A program made the translations under genes and the position numbers. The notes under the pieces were generated by a model. It worked only from the letters and a program-made list of their open reading frames with translations. It had not been told where the DNA came from and made no database searches. This document shows positions 43,859 to 51,752 of a stretch of 64,000 nucleotides of DNA, piece by piece (the first letter of the stretch is position 1; every line of letters begins with the position of its first letter). The stretch is taken from assembly GCA_963773035.1 (NCBI GenBank), contig CAVYZX010000005.1:124001-188000 (forward strand), in the 5' to 3' direction. This stretch comes from CAVRXZ01 sp963773035. GTDB taxonomy: Bacteria > Acidobacteriota > Vicinamibacteria > Vicinamibacterales > CAVVIG01.

Positions 43859-44974
43859 TCATGACAGGGTCTGGACCTCGACGGAAAGCACAGGCGGCAG
43901 GTCTCGAACAATCGGCGCCCAGTTGTCGCCGCCATCCGCCGACGCGTAGACCTGCCCGCCGGTGGTGCCGAAGTAGACACCGCACGAATCCAGCGAGTCC
44001 ACCGCCATGGCATCTCGAAGGACGTTGACGTAGCAGTCGCGCTGCGGCAAACCTTTCGTCAGCGGCTCCCAGTCGTGTCCGCCCGATCGGCTACGGTACA
44101 CACGCAGCTTTCCTTCCGGGGGATAGTGTTCCGAATCGCTCTTGATCGGAACGACGTAGATGGTGTTCGGTTCGTGTGCGTGAACGTCGATTACGAAGCC
44201 GAAATCGGTCGGCAGGTTTCCGCTGACCTCCTGCCACGACTCGCCCGCATCGTCGGTCCGCATGACGTCCCAGTGTTTCTGCATGAACAGAACCCCTGGT
44301 CGCGTCTTGTGCATGGCGATGCGGTGAACACAGTGGCCGACCTCAGCAGTCGGATTCGGAATCCCCTCGGACTTCAGGCCGCGATTGATTGGCCGCCAGG
44401 TCCCGGCGCCGTCGTCGGTCCTAAATGCACCGGCGGCCGAGATCGCGATGAACATCCGGGAAGCATTGGTGGGATCGAGAACAATCGTGTGCAAGCACAA
44501 GCCGCCCGCGCCCGGCTGCCAGGACGATCCTGACCCGTGACCACGAAGGCCCGGCAGCTCTTGCCAGGATTGGCCCGCGTCGGTCGAGCGAAAGAGCGCC
44601 GCGTCCTCGACGCCCGCATAGATGGTGTCCGGTTCGGTGAGGGACGGTTCAAGATGCCAGACGCGCTTGAACTCCCAGGGGTGCGGTGTACCGTCGTACC
44701 ATTGATGCGTTCCCGGAACGCCTTCATACGTGAACTTGTTGTCAACCGTCTCCCAGGTTTTCCCCCCATCACTCGAACGCTGGATGATCTGGCCGAACCA
44801 GCCGCTCGACTGGGACGCGTAAAGCCGCTTGGGGTCGGCGGGTGATCCTTTGAAGTGATAGATCTCCCAACCTCCGAAGTGGGGCCCGCTCACGTCCCAC
44901 CGTTCCCGCTTTCCGTCAGACGTCAGAATGAAGGCACCTTTGCGTGTGCCGACCAGCACCCGTACGCCGCTCAT
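43859..44974 (-). CDS. BNR/sialidase-like beta-propeller protein
   Basis: A 371-residue protein with repeated Asp-box (BNR) motifs: SSDGGKTW, STDAGQSW, TDDGAGTW, TDDAGESW, SRSGGHDW and SADGGDNW, six blades of a propeller. There is no signal peptide and no clear sialidase triad (Arg triad/Tyr), so hydrolase activity is uncertain; it could be a scaffold. It starts MSGVRVLVGTRKGAFIL. It lies between sufT and the MoaD-like gene, all leftward. Confidence 0.75.
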   Translation of the reverse strand: MSGVRVLVGTRKGAFILTSDGKRERWDVSGPHFGGWEIYHFKGSPADPKRLYASQSSGWFGQIIQRSSDGGKTWETVDNKFTYEGVPGTHQWYDGTPHPWEFKRVWHLEPSLTEPDTIYAGVEDAALFRSTDAGQSWQELPGLRGHGSGSSWQPGAGGLCLHTIVLDPTNASRMFIAISAAGAFRTDDGAGTWRPINRGLKSEGIPNPTAEVGHCVHRIAMHKTRPGVLFMQKHWDVMRTDDAGESWQEVSGNLPTDFGFVIDVHAHEPNTIYVVPIKSDSEHYPPEGKLRVYRSRSGGHDWEPLTKGLPQRDCYVNVLRDAMAVDSLDSCGVYFGTTGGQVYASADGGDNWAPIVRDLPPVLSVEVQTLS

Positions 44975-44998
44975 GCTTTAACTCCCTCCGTAGCCACT

Positions 44999-45012
44999 CG
45001 GTCGATCGACCG
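44999..45012. promoter_or_regulatory. Perfect 14-base palindrome upstream of the BNR gene
   Basis: CGGTCGATCGACCG lies 24 bases before the ATG of the BNR gene in the 116-base gap after sufT. It could be an operator giving the BNR/MoaD pair its own control; no regulator is known. Confidence 0.3.
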
Positions 45013-45090
45013 ACTGTCGACGCGTCGCGTCTCGCTGTATTGTCGATCAGCCAGTGTCAGGATCGACACGGCCGTCAGAGGTTGGGAAGC

Positions 45091-45486
45091 TTAAAAAAGG
45101 CCGAGTTGGAGCTTTGCAGCGTCCGACATCCGGTCCCGATCCCACGGCGGCTCCCAGACGATATCGACCTTCACATCGGTTACTTCGGGGATTTTTGCGA
45201 TGCGTTGCTTGACCTCACCAGGCAGGAACTGAGCGGCCGGACATGCCGGCGCCGTCAGGGTCATCCGAATACCGACCGTCCGTGATCGGTCGATGATGAT
45301 GTCGTAGATCAGGCCGAGCTCGTAGATATTGACCGGAATCTCCGGATCGAACACCTCGGAAAGCGCAGCTACCACAGCGGGCCGGAGCGCCGCTGTCTGC
45401 TCCGCATCCGGGACCATCCCGTCAGTCAGCGCCGAACCTGACGGCTGGGACGACTCCGTATTCTGAATGACTGGCAGCGGTTTCAT
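45091..45486 (-). CDS. sufT: SufT/MIP18-family Fe-S assembly factor
   Basis: A 131-residue DUF59 protein. It has EVFDPEIPVNIYELGLIYD and TLTAPACPAAQ, with the single reactive Cys of the family, then VDIVWEPPWDRDRM. SufT helps Fe-S cluster maturation in SUF systems. It overlaps sufU by 4 bases and is the last core gene of the operon. Confidence 0.87.
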   Translation of the reverse strand: MKPLPVIQNTESSQPSGSALTDGMVPDAEQTAALRPAVVAALSEVFDPEIPVNIYELGLIYDIIIDRSRTVGIRMTLTAPACPAAQFLPGEVKQRIAKIPEVTDVKVDIVWEPPWDRDRMSDAAKLQLGLF

Positions 45487-45938
45487 TCCGTCGACACGAC
45501 CTCGCTATGCGATTCAGCCGCGGCACGGAGCGCATGCCACGGCAGGGTTGCACACTTGACGCGGATGGGAAACTGGCGCACTCCGGCAAGGACCGAAAGC
45601 TTCCCCAGATCCTCATAGCCCTGTTCCGATTCCTTGTCTCCACGAGTGACCATCTCATGAAAACGCTCGAAGAGCGCTTCTGCCTCCTCAAGCGTTTTTC
45701 CTTTGACGCTATCGGTCATCAGTGAGGCGGACGCCTTGGAAATCGCGCAGCCCGAACCTTGGAAACTGGCGTCCTGGATCCGCCCGTTTTCGACGCGCAG
45801 ATAGACAGTCAAACGATCGCCGCACAAGGGGTTATACCCTTCGGATTTCCGCCCACCCTCGATGACACGAAAATTTCGTGGGCGCCGATTATGATCGAGG
45901 ATCATCTCCTGATAGAGCTCTTGAAGGCCCGAGCTCAT
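45483..45938 (-). CDS. sufU: SufU Fe-S/zinc scaffold, cysteine desulfurase partner
   Basis: A 151-residue IscU-fold protein. The ligands are in YNPLCGDRL, FQGSGCAISKASAS and RVKCATLPW, the last two flanking the SufU-type insertion. SufU accepts sulfur from SufS and passes it on to SufBCD. It overlaps sufS and sufT by 4 bases each. Confidence 0.92.
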   Translation of the reverse strand: MSSGLQELYQEMILDHNRRPRNFRVIEGGRKSEGYNPLCGDRLTVYLRVENGRIQDASFQGSGCAISKASASLMTDSVKGKTLEEAEALFERFHEMVTRGDKESEQGYEDLGKLSVLAGVRQFPIRVKCATLPWHALRAAAESHSEVVSTE

Positions 45939-47182
45939 ACGAACACCTCACGAACCCGGCTGAGAGCGCTGGCCAGTGCATCGATCTCTTCGTGCGTGTT
46001 GTAGAGGGCCAACGAGGCGCGCGCGGTAGCCGGCACACCCAAGCGGTCCATCAGCGGCTGGCAACAGTGATGGCCTGTACGAATGGCGACGCCTTCACGA
46101 TCCAGGATCGTGCCGACGTCGTGCGGATGAACTCCCTCCAGTACGAACGAGAGAATCCCTGCCTTTTCAGAAGCCGTTCCTATGAGCTTGAGGCCCGGAA
46201 CGTTCATCAGCGCCCGTGTTCCATGGGCAAGAAGATCCTGCTCATGCTCCGCGATCCGCTCAAAGCCCAGCGGACCGAGGTACTTGATGGCCGCGCTCAA
46301 TCCGATCGCGCCGGCGATGTTCGGTGTTCCGGCCTCGAACTTGTACGGCAGCGTGTTGTACAGAGTCTTCTCGAAGCGAACGGAGCGAATCATGTCGCCG
46401 CCGCCCTGATAAGGCGGCATGCCATCAAGCAGTTCGGGCTTGCCATACAGCACGCCGATACCGGTCGGTCCGAACAGCTTGTGGCCCGAGAACATATAGA
46501 AGTCGCAGTCGAGAGCCTGGACGTCCACAGCCAGGTGCGAAACCGCCTGCGCCCCGTCAACCAACACCCGAACACCACGAGCGTGCGCGATTTCGACAAT
46601 GCGTCGAATCGGGTTGATGGTTCCTAACGCGTTTGAAACGTGTCCGACCGCAACGATCCGCGTCCGGTCGGACAACAGCGCTTCATACTCATCGAGCAGA
46701 AGCTCACCCGAGTCGGTCATCGGGACGACCCGAAGCCGGGCTCCCTTCTGCTCGCACAGCATCTGCCAGGGGACGATGTTCGAGTGGTGCTCCATCACGG
46801 TGAGGACGATCTCGTCGCCTGTGCCAACGTGGACGCGGCCATAGGTCTGCGCAACCAGGTTGATCGCCTCTGTCGTGCCGCGCACGAAGACGATTCCCTG
46901 CGGATCGGCGCCATTCAAGAAGCGGCAGACGGTCTGTCGGGCCCCTTCATACGCCTCGGTTGCCCGCTCGCTCAAGCTGTGGACACCTCGATGCACGTTG
47001 GCATTCTCGTGCGCGTAGTATCGCGTCAGCCGATCGATCACGACCTGAGGCTTCTGGGTGGTCGCGGCGTTGTCGAGGTATACCAGCGGCTTGTCATAGA
47101 GGCGTGTCGCAAGGATCGGAAAATCGTCCCGGATGGCTCCTACGTCAAATCTGGCCGGCGCGGGTGAAGTGGCCGACGTCAC
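45935..47182 (-). CDS. sufS: SufS-type cysteine desulfurase
   Basis: A 415-residue class V aminotransferase-fold enzyme. It has YLDNAATTQKPQ, VHRGVHSLSERAT, the PLP-lysine in MFSGHKLFGPTGIGVLYG and the active Cys in RTGHHCCQPLM. It removes sulfur from L-cysteine as a persulfide for SufU. No frameshift here, unlike its upstream neighbours. Overlaps sufD and sufU by 4 bases each. Confidence 0.95.
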   Translation of the reverse strand: MTSATSPAPARFDVGAIRDDFPILATRLYDKPLVYLDNAATTQKPQVVIDRLTRYYAHENANVHRGVHSLSERATEAYEGARQTVCRFLNGADPQGIVFVRGTTEAINLVAQTYGRVHVGTGDEIVLTVMEHHSNIVPWQMLCEQKGARLRVVPMTDSGELLLDEYEALLSDRTRIVAVGHVSNALGTINPIRRIVEIAHARGVRVLVDGAQAVSHLAVDVQALDCDFYMFSGHKLFGPTGIGVLYGKPELLDGMPPYQGGGDMIRSVRFEKTLYNTLPYKFEAGTPNIAGAIGLSAAIKYLGPLGFERIAEHEQDLLAHGTRALMNVPGLKLIGTASEKAGILSFVLEGVHPHDVGTILDREGVAIRTGHHCCQPLMDRLGVPATARASLALYNTHEEIDALASALSRVREVFV

Positions 47183-48496
47183 GCTACAACTCCTGGCAAT
47201 CGCTGCATGAGCTCCTGTTCGAGCCGATCGGAGAGCGGTGCAAGCGGAATGCGGCGCAGCACTTCCCCGGCGAATGCCCGGATGAGAAGACGGCGCGCGT
47301 CACGCTCGCTCAGGCCACGAGCCCGCAGATAGAACATGGCCTCGTCGTCGATCTGTCCGATTGCGGCGCCGTGCGTACACTTGACGTCGTCGGCGAAGAT
47401 CTCGAGCTGTGGCTTCGTGTTGATTTGCGCATCCTCCGACAACAGGAGCGCCTTGTTCGTTTGCTTCGCGTCGGTCTTTTGAGCGGCGGGCCGAACGACA
47501 ATCTTGCCGTTGAACACAGCGCGAGCATGATCGCCGAGAATGCCCTTGTATATCTCACGGCTGCCGCAATTGGGTCTTGCGTGATCGATGGTCGTGTGAT
47601 TGTCGATCAGCCGTCGTCGGTCCCCGAGGTAGAGGCCATTGAGCGTGCACTCAGCGCCTTCTCCGTCGAGTACGACATTGACGTCGTTTCTGACGAGTGA
47701 CCCGCCGAAACTGACCGAATGGCAGGTGATCGACGCCGAACGAGCGGCACTTACGTACAGACCACCGATGTGAGCGCTGTCGTCGCTTTCCCGCTGCAGC
47801 TTGTAGTGCTCGACCTGTGCGTTCTCGCCTGCGACGATCTCGCTGACGCCGTTCGTGAAGTACCCGGCAGCGTTCAACCCGACGTAGCTTTCCACAATCG
47901 CCGCTTTGCTGTTGCGGCCCACGACGACCAGCACGCGAGGATGGGCCATGACACGACCGCCGGCTGCAGTCGAGACGAACAGCAGATGAATCGGCGCGTC
48001 TAAAGTGATGTTGTCCGGAATCGAAACGACTGCCGCGTCCAAGAGAAAGGCCGTGTTCAGCGCAGTAAATGGATTTCGCTCCACGGTCGCGACACGCGTG
48101 AGGTGCGAGTGAATGGTGCTCGCGGGTTCGGCAACGACTCGAGAAAGGCTGCCGATCGAAACTTCACGAGGAGCGCGGCGGAGATCCGAGGCCATCTCAG
48201 CATAGCGACCGTTCACGAACACGAGCGTGGCCGCGGTCTCTCCAGGCAGCTGAAATCTGCTCCAGGTCGTGAGCCGCGACCTGTGAAGCGCCATCACGCG
48301 CCAGGACAAAAGGGGTCTCGGCGATTGGTGCGACGCTCGTAAACCGCCATTCTTCGTCGTGTAACGTGGGAAACCCGATTTCACGGAATCTCTCGAGGGC
48401 CTGCCGGCGCGCCGCCGTGAGCCACTGAGGTTCGCCACGAGCGCTATCGGCGCGTGCCCGCTCGACCTCGGCCATGTAGTTATCGAAGACGATCAT
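47179..48496 (-). CDS. sufD: SufD Fe-S assembly protein (one frameshift)
   Basis: About 438 residues once one inserted base near 48253-48256 is removed. The N-terminal part (MIVFDNYMAEVERAR, then FPTLHDEEWRFTSV) lies in one frame and the beta-helical core (FVNGRYAE, then HPRVLVVVGRNSKA, YLGDRRRLIDNHT, FAGEVLRR) in the next. Without the correction the product would lack its N-terminal domain. SufD forms the SufBC2D scaffold that assembles Fe-S clusters. Start at 48496 overlaps the end of sufC by 17 bases. Confidence 0.85.
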
Positions 48497-49281
48497 TCAG
48501 TTCGCTCTTGCGGGGACCGCTCTCGCGTGCGGCTTCCAGCCAGCCGTACCCTTTTTCCTCCAGCTCGAGGGCCAGACCCTTGCCACCGGACCGGACGATT
48601 CGTCCGTCCGTCAGGACGTGCACGAAATCGGGCACGATGTAGTTCAAGAGGCGCTGATAGTGCGTGACGACGAGAATCGAGCGATCCGGACTGCGCATCG
48701 CGTTGACCCCGCGCGACACGATTTTCAAGGCGTCGATGTCCAAGCCTGAGTCGGTCTCGTCAAGAATCGCGAGTGTCGGCTCGAGAATCGGCCATCTGAA
48801 AGATCTCGTTGCGCTTCTTCTCTCCCCCGGAGAAGCCCTCGTTGACCGCGCGATTCAGGAGCGAATCGTCCATCTCGAGCCATTTCATGCGCTCGCGCAG
48901 CCGAGCCATGAACTCCATCGCGTCGAGCTCGTCTTCGCCGCGATGTTTTCGCAGCGCATTGAACGCCGCTTTCAGGAAATACGCGTTGTTGACGCCAGGG
49001 ATCTCCACCGGATACTGAAACGCCATGAAGACTCCCTCGCGGGCGCGCGTCTCGGGATCCATGGCAAGCAGGTCCTGGCCTTTGTAACGAACGGTTCCAG
49101 CGGTTACCGTGTACTCGGGATGTCCAGCCAGCACGCGAGCCAGCGTGCTCTTGCCCGAGCCATTCGGGCCCATCACCGCGTGCACTTCACCCGAGCCAAT
49201 CGACAGGTCGATCCCGCGAAGGATCTCCCGTTTCCCTACCGTTACATGCAAGTTCTCGATCGTCAGCAGTGTGCTAGCCAA
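48480..49281 (-). CDS. sufC: SufC Fe-S assembly ATPase (one frameshift)
   Basis: About 266 residues when an inserted base at 48789 is removed. The first frame has Walker A MGPNGSGKSTLARVL, FMAFQYPVEIPGV and the ABC signature FSGGEKKRNEI. The second frame, after the shift, carries Walker B AILDETDSGLD and the H-loop VVTHYQRLL. As sequenced the ATPase would be split exactly before Walker B. SufC powers the SufBCD scaffold. Overlaps sufB by 8 bases. Confidence 0.87.
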
Positions 49282-50721
49282 CGCTTCCCTCCAAAGTGAC
49301 GCTCAGCAGCTTCTGCGCTTCGACGGCGAACTCCATCGGGAGCTGGCGGAACACTTCTTTGCAGAAGCCGCTGACAATGACGTTGATGGCGTCCTCGGTC
49401 GACAAGCCCCGCTGCCGGCAGTAGAAAAGCTGGTCCTCGCCGATCTTCGACGTCGAGGCCTCGTGCTCGACGCGGGCCGTCGAATTCTTGACGTCGAGAT
49501 ACGGGAACGTGTGGGCACCGCACTGGTCGCCGATCAGTAGAGAATCGCACTGCGAATAGTTGCGCGCTCCGGTCGCATTCTTGGCGATCTTCACGAGCCC
49601 GCGATACGTGTTCTGGCCGTGTCCGGCCGAGATACCCTTCGATACGATTGTGCTCTTCGTGTTGCGCCCCAGGTGGATCATCTTCGTCCCGGTGTCCGCC
49701 TGCTGCCAGTTGTTCGTCGTGGCGACGGAATAAAACTCACCGACCGAGTGATCGCCTTGCAGAATGCAGCCGGGATATTTCCAGGTGATCGCTGATCCAG
49801 TCTCGACCTGGGTCCACGTAATCTTGGAGTAGGCTCCGAGGCATTTGCCGCGCTTGGTCACGAAGTTATAGATGCCGCCGCGGCCTTCCTTGTCTCCCGG
49901 ATACCAGTTCTGAACCGTCGAATACTTGATCGTCGCGTTGTCGAGCGCAACGAGCTCGACGACCGCCGCATGGAGCTGGTTCTCGTCACGCCTCGGTGCG
50001 GTGCATCCTTCGAGGTAACTGACCGACGCGCCTTCTTCAGCGACGATGAGCGTCCGCTCGAACTGACCGGTTTCGCGGGCGTTGATTCGAAAATAGGTCG
50101 AGAGCTCCATCGGGCACCGGACACCCTTGGGGATGTAGGCGAACGACCCATCGCTGAATACTGCCGAGTTGAGCGTGGCGAAGAAATTGTCGGAATACGG
50201 AACTACCGTGCCGAGATACTTGCGGACGAGCTCCGGATGCTGCTGAACGGCTTCCGAGAACGAACCGAAGATAATCCCGAGCGACGCCAGCTTCTCCTTG
50301 AACGTCGTCGCCACAGACACACTGTCGAATACCGCGTCCACGGCAACGCCCGACATTAGTTTCTGTTCCTCGAGCGGGATCCCCAGCTTGTCGAACGTTC
50401 GAAGGATCTCGGGATCGACCTGGTCGAGGCTCTGCAGCGCAGGCGACCGCTTGGGCGCAGCGTAGTAAATGATGTTCTGATAGTCGATTGGTCCGTACTT
50501 GATGTTGGCCCACGTCGGCTCCTTCGAGCGTGAGCCAGACCCGATAGGCTTTCAGCCGCCAGTCGAGGAGCCACGCGGGTTCGCTCTTTTTCGCTGAAAT
50601 CAGCCGGACCACGTCTTCGCTGAGACCACGTGGCACGATCTCCTGTTCGACGTCGGTTACGAAGCCGTACCGGTATTCTCGTGAAGCCGAGCTCTTGAAT
50701 GACTTGCGAAGAAGTACTCAT
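49274..50721 (-). CDS. sufB: SufB Fe-S scaffold protein (two frameshifts)
   Basis: About 481 residues if extra bases at 50684/50685 and 50521/50522 are removed. The start MSTSSQVIQELG lies in one frame, YGFVTDVEQEIVPRGLSEDV in the second and PTWANIKYGPIDYQNIIYYA in the third, leading into the intact core (FSDGSFAYIPKGVRCPMELS, YSKITWTQVETGS, SVGEFYSVATTNN). SufB carries the sulfur-accepting and cluster-building site with SufD. ATG at 50721 lies 13 bases after sufA. Confidence 0.88.
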
Positions 50722-50734
50722 GCTTCCGGTTCCC

Positions 50735-51070
50735 TCAATCTCTCTCGACGCTGAACGACGTCCCACATCCGCACGTGGCTGTCGCGTTCGGGTTGTTCAA
50801 GATGAACCCTTTGCTGATCAGGCTGGTGTCGTAGTCGAGAGTCATTCCATCGAGGAGACGCAAGCTTCGAGGATCGACGTATAACTTGGCACCTTCGTCG
50901 CCTTCGAAAATCGCGTCGGTATCTCGAGGCATTCGCTCCCATCCGAAGACGTATTCGAATCCCGAGCAGCCGCCAGCCTTGACGCCGATGCGCAGCCCGG
51001 TCTCATCGGCGTCCCGTTTCGCCAACATCCGGCGGATGTGCGTTGCGGCGGCTGGGCTGATGCTGATCAT
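50735..51070 (-). CDS. sufA: SufA/IscA-type A-type Fe-S carrier
   Basis: A 111-residue A-type carrier with the three ligand cysteines in KAGGCSGFEYVF and CGCGTSF, and the FILNNPNATATCGCG end. It receives clusters from SufBCD and passes them to target proteins. It is the first gene of the operon, read from the operator and minus-10 element at 51093-51113. Confidence 0.93.
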   Translation of the reverse strand: MISISPAAATHIRRMLAKRDADETGLRIGVKAGGCSGFEYVFGWERMPRDTDAIFEGDEGAKLYVDPRSLRLLDGMTLDYDTSLISKGFILNNPNATATCGCGTSFSVERD

Positions 51071-51092
51071 GACTGCCTTATCTCCAATGTCC

Positions 51093-51105
51093 GACTAATT
51101 TAGTC
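51093..51105. promoter_or_regulatory. IscR/Rrf2-type operator upstream of the SUF operon
   Basis: The perfect palindrome GACTAAATTAGTC (one central base) lies 23 bases upstream of the sufA ATG. It matches the core of the E. coli IscR type 1 consensus (GACTRWWWYAGTC) exactly, while the flanks do not match. It sits just downstream of a minus-10-like TAATAT, where a bound repressor would block transcription. No rrf2/iscR gene is in the window. Confidence 0.65.
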
Positions 51106-51107
51106 CT

Positions 51108-51113
51108 ATATTA
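51108..51113 (-). promoter_or_regulatory. Putative minus-10 element of the SUF operon promoter
   Basis: TAATAT on the minus strand, 38 bases upstream of sufA and adjacent to the palindrome. No strong minus-35 element is seen, as is common for IscR-regulated or activator-dependent promoters. Confidence 0.4.
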
Positions 51114-51179
51114 CGCCCGATAGTGCCAGACCACAAGCACAGCTGTGACGGGGTTATTGGAAGGCAGGCAGGCGGGGAA

Positions 51180-51392
51180 TCAGCGTTCCTGGTCGGGCTT
51201 TTTCTTGGCTTTCAAAGCAGTGAAGTGCTCGTCGCAAAGAGCACTGGCGACCCTCAGCTCTCTGATGACGCCGAGCGCGTGCACGGCTTCGTTCGGACAA
51301 TCCGGCCAATCGCACAAGTATGCGTGGAGAACTTCCTCGTGACCCTCGCTGTCGGTGATGCCAGTCTTGATGGTGACTTGTGGCATGTTCAC
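51180..51392 (-). CDS. Small putative zinc-binding protein
   Basis: A 70-residue hypothetical with a CxxxxC pair in YLCDWPDCPNEA and a CxxH in SALCDEHFTALKAK, a spacing suited to one zinc ion, and a basic tail. GTG at 51392 follows directly on the TAA of the small open frame upstream; ATG at 51386 is an alternative. I do not recognise a named family. Its cysteine pattern and coding-like composition support it as real. Confidence 0.5.
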   Translation of the reverse strand: MNMPQVTIKTGITDSEGHEEVLHAYLCDWPDCPNEAVHALGVIRELRVASALCDEHFTALKAKKKPDQER

Positions 51393-51518
51393 TTAGTCGA
51401 TCGCTCTCACACACGTCGCCTGTTTCGAGCGCTCGACCTCCTTGCACGCGTCAATGACTACGGGTGCAAGAAGTGCTCCGAAGAAGCCGACCAACAGCTT
51501 TCTTACGGGAGCGCCCAT
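51393..51518 (-). CDS. Small hydrophobic peptide, possible membrane or exported microprotein
   Basis: A 41-residue open frame starting MGAPVRKLLVGFFGALLA, with basic residues before a hydrophobic segment, then a hydrophilic end. Its TAA is directly followed by the GTG start of the small zinc protein, an arrangement that suggests translational coupling. Evidence is only this arrangement and the signal-like composition. Confidence 0.3.
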   Translation of the reverse strand: MGAPVRKLLVGFFGALLAPVVIDACKEVERSKQATCVRAID

Positions 51519-51752
51519 CGAAGGCGAGCCAGTTGCTGCACTTCCAGGCAGGTTCGAGTAGCGGTTTACTGTGAAATCTCTTGGTCGTCACGATCCCAAC
51601 GGCATGGGTGGACGAGGAGGCTTCGACCCGCTGACAGCTGGCGAACGCGGGACCTCAGGACTGTACGAGGCGTGTGAAAGCGCGAGCCTCGGACGATCAT
51701 CTGACGCAATGCCGTCAACCGCCATATCCGGCTCCTATAATCAGGAGAACCC

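Noticed and set aside
43859..44974. True sialidase
   Set aside because: Six Asp boxes are present but the arginine triad, the tyrosine nucleophile and a signal peptide are not evident; the Asp boxes alone only indicate a beta-propeller.
48480..50721. Programmed ribosomal frameshifting in sufB/sufC/sufD
   Set aside because: No slippery heptamer with a downstream structure is seen at the shift points, four shifts in three genes would be unprecedented, and the same kind of +1 shift appears in unrelated genes of the window.
51737..51742. TATAAT as promoter of the LuxR-TPR gene
   Set aside because: It lies only 11-16 bases before the ATG, which would give a nearly leaderless message despite an AGGAG ribosome binding site; probably chance.
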